Of a DNA stretch of 45,777 nucleotides, positions 12,135 to 21,703 are shown one piece after another. A program made the position numbers and the translations under genes. Within the stretch, counting starts at the first letter, position 1, and each line of letters starts with the position of its first letter. The notes beneath the pieces were generated by a model. It ran no database searches and was not told where the DNA came from. It saw nothing but the letters and a program-made list of their open reading frames with translations. The DNA is from Fomitopsis serialis (lineage: Eukaryota; Basidiomycota; Agaricomycetes; Polyporales; Fomitopsidaceae): NCBI RefSeq assembly GCF_022376445.1, contig NW_025955280.1, positions 1 to 45,777 of the forward strand. The letters run 5' to 3'.

Positions 12135-14401
12135 ATGCCATCACGACCCTCGCCCATGGCCTTGCAGAGTTCGTCGCCGCAGCCGTCGATTTTCAGGAAG
12201 AAGTCGACCCCCGCCATGTCCACTGCCGCCTCCTACCTCTCCGCTGTCTCCGAGGCCGACGCCCGCGCCCGCGCCCACGGGGGCTCGCCCAACTCGACCC
12301 CCGCCCTCTCCCTGTCGAGCTCCGTCACGACGAGCAGCTCCGACACGGTTCTGGAAGATCCCGGCGCCGAATTCGAAGATGCGCTGTCGTACCCGCGCAA
12401 CCCGCCCACCAGCGAGCAGGTCTTCACGACGGTGCACTCCGAGTTTGGCCACTGCGCCAACGAGAGCTATCGCTATACCAGTCAGCACAAGACCGGCACG
12501 CCCTACCGCAGCTACCCCGAGCAGGACCCGCCCTACTATATCCTCCTCACTACATACCTCAGCTACCTCATGGTTATCTGCCTCGGGCACCTGCGCGACT
12601 TCGTTGGCAAGCGCTTCAGGAGGTCTGCGTACAGGCATCTCCTAGCACACGATGTGAGTGTACTTCTGTTCTTTCCGTGTATGGCTGCTGGGAAGCTACC
12701 CATGGGGAAGAGTCCCATGTAACCTGGCAGAGGGTCATGTGGGCTCCTCCCGATCCTCGATGGCGTCGACCTTGCGCAATTTCAATCTGCGGCCCCTAGT
12801 AGCTTGTACACGGATTCTCAGCCGTAATTGTTCGCCAGGCTGTGATGCTGACATTGTGCACGTAGGGTTACGCAGCGCTCAACTCCGACTTCGACTCCTT
12901 TTATACCCGGCGGCTCAAGACCCGCATTGACGACTGCTTCTCGCACCCTGTCACCGGTGTTCCCGGGCGGACGATCATGCTGCTCGACCGCTACTCACCA
13001 GACTACAATGTCACCATGTTCCCGAGCGGCACACGCACGCGCGGGCTGAACATCTCCTCTTACAACTATCTCGGTTTCGCTCAGGCCCGCGGTGGGTGCG
13101 CCGACGCGGTGGAGGCGTGCATCAACCGGTACGGTGTTTCACCGTGCGGGACGCGTCTCGAGGGTGGTTCGCTGGATCTGCACGCACAAGCGGAGGGACT
13201 CGTCGCACGGTTTATCGGACAGGAGGACTCGATGATATGCAGCATGGGCTTCGCGACGAACTCGACGGTCATCCCCGCCTCGTCGGCAAAGGCAGCCTTG
13301 TCATCTCGGACGAGTTCAACCACGCATCGATCCGGTGGGGCGTGCGTGTGAGCGGCGCGAACGTGCGGACGTTCAAGCATAATAACATGAAGTCGCTCGA
13401 GAACCTGCTGCGGGAGGTGATCAGCCAGGGTCAGCCGAAGACGCACCGACCGTGGAAGAAGATCCTCGTTATCGTGGAGGGGCTATTCTCGATGGAGGGC
13501 ACGCTTGCGAACCTTCCGGTGATCATGGAGCTCAAGAAGAAGTACAAGGTGCGTCTTAAACCCTTGATCACTCACACGAAGCTGACCTCCGCTCCTTCGC
13601 AGTTCTATCTCTTCGTAGACGAGGCACACTCCATCGGCGCTCTCGGCCCGCACGGTCGCGGTGTGCGGACTACTTCGGTATCAACCCGCGGAACATCGAC
13701 ATCCTCATGGGCACGTTCACGAAGTCGTTCGGTGCGGCTGGAGGATACATCGCTGGCTCGAAGGCGCTCGTTGACAGGCTGCGTCTCCGCGCGCACACGG
13801 GGACGTACACGGAGGCGATGACCCCGCCGGTGCTCATGCAAGTTATCGCGTCTATGGCCAGCATCATGGGTATCTCGCCCACCCCGTCTTCGGGCGCCGC
13901 GGCGCTGGAGGTCGCGGAGCTCGAGCGGCACCCAGGTAATGCGCCGATGTCGATCCTCCCGTCGTGGATGCCGCTCTCGCCGACGATGGTCGACGGCTCG
14001 GACGGGCGGATGCGTCTGCGGCGGATCGCGTTCAATTCGCGGTACCTCAACCGGGGCCTGCGCAAGCTCGGGTTCATCACGTACGGATGCGCCGACTCGC
14101 CGGTGATCCCGCTGCTGCTGTTCAACCCGGGCAAGATGGCGGTGTTCAGCCGGATGATGCGCACGCGCGCGGTGCCGATCGTCGTCGTCGTGGTCGCGTA
14201 CCCGCGACGCCGCTCGTGACGTCGCGTGTGCGGTTCTGCGTGAGCTCGGCGCACACGAAGGAGGACATGGACATGGTGCTCACCGCGTGCGACGAGATCG
14301 GCGATTTGCTCGACCTCAAGCAGGGCCAGGGCGAGCGCTGGCCGCTGCAGGAGATCTTGGACAGGGCGGTCGAGCTGGTGAACGTGTCGGAGGAGTCATA
14401 G
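12135..14401 (+). CDS. LCB2: Serine palmitoyltransferase subunit 2 (Lcb2)
   Basis: PLP-dependent subunit of the ER enzyme that condenses serine with palmitoyl-CoA, the first step of sphingolipid synthesis. Exons: 12135-12653, 12866-13548 and 13603-14401, about 667 residues. A serine-rich N-terminus precedes the membrane segment ([20 protein letters not shown]). The alpha-oxoamine synthase fold follows: [42 protein letters not shown], and [12 protein letters not shown] with the PLP lysine near 442. The frame breaks by one base three times, at about 13,277 (GCCTCG), 13,665 (GTGCGG) and 14,203 (CCGCGA). Each looks like a missing homopolymer base, and conserved protein continues at once in the next frame. 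Restoring three bases makes the exons multiples of three. The gene is normally essential, so base-call errors are favoured. Intron 1 is long (212 nt). An alternative start is the ATG at 12216. Confidence 0.92.
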
Positions 14402-14978
14402 ATGAGGCCTGAGGACGTAATGTACGGAACGATAATGCTTTGCGGGCTGTTGTAATTAGTCTGACCGTTACTTCTCGTGTAATTACCCACTACGGCCTAT
14501 GCTGGGTGTTTGCGTGTATATTTCTTCTATCGCGGAGATGATTTCCATGTGAGAGGCTCTCCTGTTGAACGTCGGGACGCGAGGTGCAGACATATTCGGT
14601 TCAATTCTTATACCACCCGTGTCACTTGCGTCCTATGCATAGGAGGCTGTTGAATGTGCGTTTGCTTTGGACTATGTATTGTCCGGTTAGTAGTGCGCCT
14701 CCGTTTATCTATATAGACATCGAGTATCTACGAGGGCCTTGTTTTGAATGTATTGACCTCGAGCTACAGCACTGTTACGTGCTTTCCTTGTGAAGAACAT
14801 AGGAGGCACCTGGCGACTCGCTCACCCTACCTGAGCAGTTATCTAACTCACGCACAACAATAATCCCGCCAAAACATGCGCATTCGCAGAAGTATACAAC
14901 GTGCTAGCAGTACAAGGACAGCAACCCTCAGTTTCCAGCAGAGCGAGAGATAACAATCTGTTCCAGTCGAGTGCGCAC
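14402..14978. other. Convergent intergenic region
   Basis: Shared 3' flank of LCB2 (plus) and the sedolisin gene (minus). It is AT-richer than the genes, with CTATATAGACAT and other T/A-rich strings that could serve 3' end formation in either direction. No open frame is recognisable. Confidence 0.5.
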
Positions 14979-17224
14979 TCAAAGGCCGGCAGCCGTTTTG
15001 AGCGCGTCGAAGTTCGGTGTCCCGAGACCGGTGACCTATGATGCGAAACATGGTCAGCAGCGCCGCGAGGGGAGGGGAGACCGAAAGCTCACTGGGTCCC
15101 AACCAGCCGCCGCGGGGAAACCGTCCGTGTCGCAGCCCGGGTTCGAGCCGGTCGTGACGTCGTTCAGCGCGCTGGTCGCGTTGCTGTAGAGCCAGATGTT
15201 GAGGAACCCGAGCGGGCTCTTGCCCGCGGTGGTGAGCTGGTCGTTGAGGAGCGAGACGACGCTGGCGAAGACGGGGCTCGCGGCGCTCGTGCCGTCGACG
15301 CCGCCCGCCTGGCCGTCGACGACGATCTCGAACTGCACGCCCTGCGTGGACACGTCGGGGTACGCGCGCCCGGACGTGTTGAACAGGCCCGCGTTCGTCT
15401 GCCCGAGCGTCTTGAGGTAGGTGGCGACGGCGGTCTGCTGATACGCGGGCGTGCTGAAGACGTTGGAGAACCCGCCGGCTGAGAAGTTCGCGGCGGTCTC
15501 GGGGCTGATGCCTTGCGTGGCACCGACGGAGGTCATGCTGACGGAAGGTGAGGCGCGATGATTGGCAGGCGATGCGAATTATCACTTACTAGGGGCAGCC
15601 GGAAGGGAAGGTCGGTATGAAGTCCGTGCACTGCTGCGACTGCGAGCCGGACACACCACCGTCACCGGACGCGAAGAGGACGGAGACACCGCGAGCGCCG
15701 AGTTGGGCGTAAGCGTTGCAAAGATTCCTGCACGACGTCTAGTGAGCATATGATTGACAGATGGCGCGGTCAGACATACTCCGCCATGGCAACGGGGATG
15801 TCCTGCTCGTCGTTGCCGTAGCTGGTCGTGAACACGGAGGGAGGCGCATCCTCATTGAGCAGGAAGTTCGCGATGTCGAGGAAGCCGCCGAGATCGCCGT
15901 CGCTGGTCTGCTCGCCAACGGATATGAAGGTGACCGGGACGCCCGTCGCAACGCCGACGGTGTACTGGATATCCAAGTTCTGCAGAGGTGACACTGCTCA
16001 GTACAATGCAACAGCGCAACGCTCGGGCCGCGACGTACAGCTTCCGTGCCAGCATTGGCAGCGACTTGCGAGTTCTGGCCGCCATCGAGGGTCTGCAGGG
16101 TGAAGGTCGTGTCGCTCGACACGTCAGTGCGGAGGTTCGTGAGGAATGTCTGCAGCACTGTTAGCTTCCGCTGGTATGAGACGGATTACGGCCCATACCT
16201 GGAGATCCTTCTGGTTCGCGAACTGCTCGATGAACCCGCTCACGCCGAGCGCGTTACTTTGGTTTGTAGCCGGCGTGGTTGGGATGCCATAGAGGTCTTG
16301 CAGGCAAGTCGGCGTGATGACCGTGTCGCAGGACGCCGCAACCGCGGCACCGCCGGCACCAGTAACGTTAGATGCACCTGCACCTGCACCTGCGCCTTTA
16401 CCTGCGCCTGCGCCTGCACCTTTACCTGCGCCCGCACCAGCACCTGCGCCCGCACCTGCACCTGCACCTGCACCTGCACCAGCACCAGCACCGGCGCCCT
16501 TGCCCTTGCCCTTCGCCTTCGCCTTGTGACGCTTGTCCAAAGGCTTCGATTTGCTGACGACAGGCATAAGAGCCTTGTTGCTCGGGAACCTAGCAGCGGC
16601 GTAATATGTGAGCGCGCGGGCGGGCCTGCGGCGGAGGGCTCTTACGTGACGGTCGGGTAGACGACCTTGAGATGATCCACCAGTGAGGCGGGGACGGAGT
16701 ATGACATGGTCCGAATGGCCTGTTGCCCCGTAGTCTCGTGCGTGAAGACGGAGAAGTTGGCATCGAAGAGAGAGTTCGCCTGCGCGACGGAGACGTTGAC
16801 ACTCATCCAGTCACCCGCGGGGGTGATGGTGTTCGCGGTCAGGTTGTTCTTGGCGAGCCAGTTGTTGATGGCTGCGGACGTCTCGTTGGTAGGAGCGACA
16901 AACGCTGCGGCCTGGCAAGACATTCAATGAATCCGACGAAATTGACGCGACGGCATAACGGCTCACCTCCTCTTTCGTAAGGTGATTGCCGTAATTCGCG
17001 CTCGCTGGATCGCTGACGTCGTAGAGAGCGGCCTCGAGACCTTGCGGATCGCTCTGAGCAAGCGCGAACTTCAGAGACAGCATCGTCTCGCCCGCAGCCG
17101 CGCTCGTCCATGAATAGCCCGCTGGGGGGCTATCCCTACGGCCGAGGACACGCATGCCGCCCTTGATAGGCTTGCCTAAAGCCAGAGCGGCGAGAGAAGC
17201 GAGGATAAGACCAGCGGCAACCAT
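14979..17224 (-). CDS. Secreted S53 sedolisin (tripeptidyl peptidase)
   Basis: Acid serine-carboxyl peptidase, made as a secreted pro-enzyme. Eight exons on the minus strand: 17224-16967, 16911-16646, 16589-16199, 16149-16039, 15979-15780, 15727-15590, 15537-15093 and 15035-14979. They give 621 residues in a clean frame. The signal peptide is LILASLAALALG. The pro-kumamolisin domain includes YGNHLTKEE and FVAPTNETSAAINNWL. The catalytic triad is visible: E341 and D345 in GTEANLDIQY, D431 in FASGDGGV, and S539 in GTSAASP. The C-terminal calcium site is in GWDPVTGLGTPNFD. Between pro-domain and protease, residues about 198-243 form a Lys/Ala/Gly-Gly repeat linker coded by a hexamer repeat, just after a dibasic DKR that could be a processing site. 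Likely a nutritional protease for protein breakdown at low pH. Confidence 0.93.
16372..16528. repeat. Hexanucleotide coding repeat (Ala-Gly/Lys-Gly linker)
   Basis: Plus-strand units close to CACCTG, GCGCCTG, GCACCAG and finally TTGCCC/TTCGCC repeat about 25 times. On the minus strand they code (Ala-Gly)n with interspersed Lys-Gly in the sedolisin. The variants keep a period of six and never break the frame, which points to replication slippage under frame selection. Confidence 0.9.
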
Positions 17225-18368
17225 GTTGACCGAAGGGGAGGACTGGAAGTAGAAGGACCGGGACCGGACGCTCTGCGTGACGAGAAAGAGAGGACGCGCG
17301 TTGTATAGCGGCCAGCGCAGAGGAAAGGAATGTACGAGGAGGTGGGGAATGGAGAGGAGGACGCGGACGCGAGCTCTGCAGATAAATGCGCGGACCGGTC
17401 ACGCTCAGATCACCACGGCGCGTTGTCCGAAAGACCGTTGCGAGGCTGTCGGCTAGGCGGCAACCATCGAGGCATTCGGGAGATCCCATTCTGCTGGAAA
17501 CGCAGATGGCTGGGCGGACTCTGTGGTCCCGGAGTCGGAGGCTGCGTGGAGGACAGGCAATCTGATTTGCCACCCAACGTACCTACAGGCCGTCGGCATC
17601 TCTGTCAGTGTCAAGTGGCCCTACGGCGACGGCATCATACTCAAGCATCCCGGTCTGATGAGCCTGCAAGTAACGTTCTTCATGGCGACGAATCCAGTTG
17701 CAGAAGTCGTGGGACGCGGGGGACAGAGGACAGAAGGCGTGGAGGAGTTGACAGAAGTGTCAACAACGCCCACAAGGAGCCACCGCGTGGCGTCGATCGC
17801 GCACATATGGGTACCGCATTCGGTAACCATCCATCAAAGTCACCGGAGCGACCATCCATCTCCCGCACTCCGCTGACACCGTTGTACTTGCCACAAACCA
17901 CTCGCAGTGACCGCTCGTGGGCGACGTGCAAGTCCACCACACGCCCGGCAGCGTCAATTCGAGTTCGGCATGCCAAGGCACGCAAGCTCGGCCCAAGACC
18001 TTGTCCAAGCCTGACCGCCCTGCTGCGCAGCACCAGTGCACTGCGTGTATGCGCACACAAGCGTCGTCCGAATGAGTTCACCATAGGTTCGTATGCGTTA
18101 TGCTCCGCCTACCTAAATACCGCGGGCAAGACCTCAGGCTCAGTCAACATACGTTCAGCACATGTCCATTCAATATCATACTGACATTGATGCAAATTCA
18201 CATACGAACGATCATACGCAATATTGACCAGATTCTTTGGTCGCCAACAACATGGAGCATTCATGGATGGCTTGTCGGAATCTGGGATGAGGCTACACAG
18301 CCCAACAGCAATGGGTGTTGTACACGTCGTGATACAGGAAAACTGCTTGGATACTGGGGAACCCGCGC
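17225..18368. other. Intergenic region (sedolisin promoter side)
   Basis: 5' flank of the sedolisin gene and 3' flank of the enoyl-CoA hydratase gene, both on the minus strand. A 284-codon plus-strand open frame (17330-18184) crosses it, but its composition is arginine/serine-rich without motif. Rival open frames on the opposite strand are equally long, so I do not call it a gene. The long upstream space would suit a regulated secreted-protease promoter, but no specific site can be shown. Confidence 0.45.
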
Positions 18369-19500
18369 TCACGAGTGCGTCCAGGTAGGCTTGCGCTTCT
18401 CCGCGAAAGCCGACATGCCTGTACGCGATCGCCATGAGCACAAGACGACCACATGAAACACGGCGTGCACTCACCCTCCTTCTGATCATTCGTCGCGAAG
18501 AGCCCGTGGAAGATACGGCGCTCGTACCGGAGGCCCTCGCTGAGCGTGGTCTCGTACGCGACGTTCACGACCTCCTTGCCCGCCTGCACGGCGACCGCGC
18601 TCTTCGACGCGATCGTGGACGCGACGGAGATGGCTCCTCGAGGACGTTCTCGGACACGCGCGAGATGAGGCCCCAGTCGGCTGCCTCCGCCGCCGTGAAT
18701 CTGCGCCCCGTGAGGGTGAGCTCCATCGTGCGCGACTTGCCGATCGCGCGCGCGAGACGCTAGCGGATGCGCATGAGTGCTGTGTATGGTTGTGGATAGG
18801 GGCGGAGCTGTTACTTACCTGGGTGCCGCCGCCGCCGGGGACGACGCCGATGTTGATCTCGGCTGACCAAAGACGGCGGAGGGCGAGGCGAGGATGATGT
18901 CGCACATCATCGCGAGCTCGCAGCCACCGCCGAGCTGCACAGAAAGGGTGGTTGAGGTCGGATAGAGGGGTGAGAGACATGGGACGCACTGCGTAGCCGC
19001 TGACCGCCGCGATGATGGGCTTGCGGATCTGCGTCAACAGCGACCAGCTCTCGAGGAACTTGTTCTTGAAGACGTCAGAGTCTGTCTGTGCGTTAGCGGT
19101 ACACCGTCGAGGCCAGAACGCATCACGTACACTGCTTGTCCTTCATCTCCTTGATGTCCGCGCCCGCTTTCGACCGTCAAGCCCCGGTCAGCGTGCACCC
19201 GCGCCACGGCAGCGACTCGGACGCACCCGCGAATGCGCGTTCGCTCCCCGTGAGGACCAGCGCCCGCACATCGTCGTCCCTGTCGAGCGCAGCCACCGCG
19301 TCGTTCAGCTCGACGAAGAGGGGCGTGGAGAGGGCGTTGAGCGCCTTCGGGCGGTTCAGCGTGATCAGCGCGACGCCCGCCGCCGGGCGGGAGGTGAGGA
19401 TGTGCTCGTACTGCGCGCTCGTCGACATCGTGCGCAGACGGAGAGAGCCAGCGTGGGTGCGCGTTGGGACCAGGCGGTATGCTAGGAAGAGACGGGACAT
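18369..19500 (-). CDS. Enoyl-CoA hydratase, mitochondrial
   Basis: Crotonase-fold enzyme that hydrates trans-2-enoyl-CoA in mitochondrial fatty-acid beta-oxidation. Six exons: 19500-19227, 19166-19131, 19081-18990, 18934-18819, 18759-18475 and 18418-18369; about 284 residues. The arginine-rich N-terminus ([19 protein letters not shown]) looks like a mitochondrial targeting peptide. The oxyanion motif [10 protein letters not shown] and both catalytic glutamates are present: E140 in GGGCELAMM and E160 in [16 protein letters not shown], 20 residues apart as in the family. The C-terminus is [14 protein letters not shown]. Two one-base losses break the frame: at 18,858-18,862 (CCGAG for CCGGAG, exactly at the second catalytic glutamate codon) and about 18,632-18,636 (GAGCC for GAGGCC). 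With two bases restored the length is a multiple of three. Confidence 0.9.
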
Positions 19501-20046
19501 GGTGATGCGCCGGTGTAGGTCACGGTAGGTTAAGTTTAAGTTCGATGTTAGCGCGGGGCCCGCTCGCCGGGCTTAAGTACTGTGCGCATGATCTCACCTC
19601 TGTACAGTGTCATGCATATACGACTCGCTCCCAAGCATTCCGGTTACAGCCAATCCGGAGTCCCGGTGTCATGAGCATGGGACCTGCGGTATGTATGTGG
19701 AGTATGCTACTAATGATACCACCAGACCGTCTTCCTCCGGTCCGGTCTGATCTGGCTACGAATTGAATATGTACTGTCGAGTATCGGACTAAAGTACCAT
19801 TGGTTACAGTCGACTCGCCCGGGGATCGACATGAGAGATCATGTACTGCATAGAACGTAGTCTCTTGAGTTACGCTGAGACGATGGCCCGTGGTGGGGCC
19901 GCAGCAGTCATCTACAAACTGTATTGTTCATATGAAGGGTTGGGCGAGGCCGCTAATGGCTTCGCGACCTGGAAGCATTGACAGCGAGAGACTCACTGGA
20001 CATTACATTACGCACCCGGCAAGCATACATCCGAACCACTGCCCGC
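19501..20046. other. Intergenic region
   Basis: 5' flank of the enoyl-CoA hydratase gene and 3' flank of the alpha/beta hydrolase gene (both minus strand). No recognisable gene or repeat. Confidence 0.5.
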
Positions 20047-21428
20047 TCACCCCCCAAGGTGCTTAGTGATGTCACAACTTGTCTTCTCCACTCCGGGCTT
20101 AGTCAAGATCGCCCAAATGGCATCGGCGAGCCCTCGGGGCTGCGTCTGTACGATCTGCGGGACGCTGTAAGTCACCCCGCTCGCGTGGGAAGAAACGGAC
20201 GAGCGACGTACGAGGTGGCCTGCTCCGGGGACGCGCCGTGCGGATGCCTGCTTGTTCTGCAACCGTCCGAAGCAGTCCATCTTTGATCTGACTGGGGCTG
20301 CCGACGACGTAGCGGCCCTGTCTAGGTAACTGTATGCGACCTGGGTGGTAGCGTACGTACATGTAGTCGTCGATGGCACCGAAGACGACGTGTACGGGCC
20401 GCGCAGCACACAGCGTCGGCAGATAATTGAAGGCACGCACGCGCCCTGTGTTGCTGTGGTCGCGGTAGCAGGCCTATATGGATCGCAGTAAGCCGAGCAT
20501 TCGTCATGTAGCCAGCCAGATCACTCACGCCTCCTGTGCCTTGTGCATTCAGGGTCACGCCCGCGGTCTTGTCTGGGTAGCAGCCGTCGGGAGGTCGCGC
20601 AGCCCGTGGTCCTTGGACATTCTGAGCATCCCTCGCGTGCACCGTGACTTGAGTACGTACGACGAATGAGCGGAGTACTCGGGATCCCAGACCCGGAATC
20701 CCGCGCGCGACTGCAACCAGAGAGGGCTTCCTCGCGCGAGGCGAAGATGTCGCGACGCTTCTCGGCGCCGGTGGTCAGGAGGGTCGAGAAGCTGGGAGGC
20801 ATGGATCCTTGGGGAAGCACATCGGCTCGGCGAAGATGAAGGACTCGAAGCTGAGTTTCGGGAAGAAGGTGTTTGCGATGATCCTGGGTTGTTCGTTGGA
20901 CTAGGTAGGCAACGTCATTGACGGGTCGTGAACACGTACAGTGCTATGCATCCCATCGAATGGCCGATACCGACGAGCTTGCGCTTACTGAAATCGACAT
21001 CTACGCCGCGGCCCAAGCCGCTGAGGAAGATGTGCACAGCGCGCGCGTACTCTTCCCAGCTGACTGAAGTGCTATCATGAGTAAAGATACTTCGATTCGT
21101 GAACACGTACATTATCGTATCCCCACAGAAGCGTATGCTCGTTCAAGACGGCGGAGTCGCCGTGATTTGGACAGTCAATTGCCCAGACATCGCGTATCTT
21201 CACTGGACTGGCTTCACCCGCCCGACTCGGAGCGAGGCTCTCGAAGAGATGCTCGAGGGTGGGCTCCCACTGCTCCTTGTGATATCCTGTTCCGTGGGTC
21301 AATATCAATGTCAGTGCGTCTGGATCTTCGCATGTGTATCCAGGCAATGAATATCGCTTCGCCGTGACGAGCAGAGGGTAGTCTGGGCGAGGATCGCACA
21401 CAAAAGCCTGAGAGCTTAGAGGCAGCAT
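20047..21428 (-). CDS. Alpha/beta hydrolase, frame broken in several places
   Basis: Serine hydrolase of the alpha/beta fold; substrate unknown. Exon 1 (21428 to about 21111) begins MLPLSSQAFVCDP and has the oxyanion-type LTHGTGYHKEQWEPTL and then WAIDCPNHGDSAVLNE. Exon 2 (21063-20940) reads SWEEYARAVHIFLSG and carries the nucleophile elbow GIGHSMG. Exon 3 (20883-20529) reads FESFIFAEPMCFPKDP and LLTTGAEKRRDIFASREEAL. Exon 4 (from 20473) reads ACYRDHSNTGRVRAF and VHVVFGAIDDY. The C-terminal part has VPGAGHLV (probable catalytic histidine) and LADAIWAIL. At least three one-base losses shift the frame: about 20,803-20,808, 20,717-20,723 and 20,577-20,583. The exon 1/2 junction and the last intron are uncertain. 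It may be a real gene with base errors, or a pseudogene. It diverges from DUS3 across 275 bp. Confidence 0.75.
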
Positions 21429-21703
21429 TTCTCGTGGATGGTGGTCAGATTTCGAGAGGGAGAGAGGATTCTTGCCTGTGATATATGTTGCTACTAGCTC
21501 TCCACTGTACGCTATCCGGCGGACTGTCCTGCTGAGTGGTCTGCTCCGGGCATGGTATCCGGATGCCCGTCCGCCCGATGAGATCTGGTGGCAGAGATTG
21601 CATCTCGCGCAAAGCCCCTGGCCTGCGTTCATCTCCTCCCGACTCTCCACCCCAAACGCACCGTCGCACGCCTGCTTTCTCTGCTCAACAGCCCAACGGC
21701 AAG
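21429..21703. promoter_or_regulatory. Shared divergent promoter interval
   Basis: Only 275 bp separate the start of the alpha/beta hydrolase (minus) from that of DUS3 (plus), so both must be driven from here. No TATA box or named factor site is obvious. Pyrimidine-rich runs (CATCTCCTCCCGACTCTCC) precede the DUS3 start. Confidence 0.5.

Noticed and set aside
17330..18184. 284-codon plus-strand open frame
   Set aside because: Arg/Ser-rich, no motif, and equally long rival frames occur on the other strand over the same DNA. Long chance frames are expected at this GC content.
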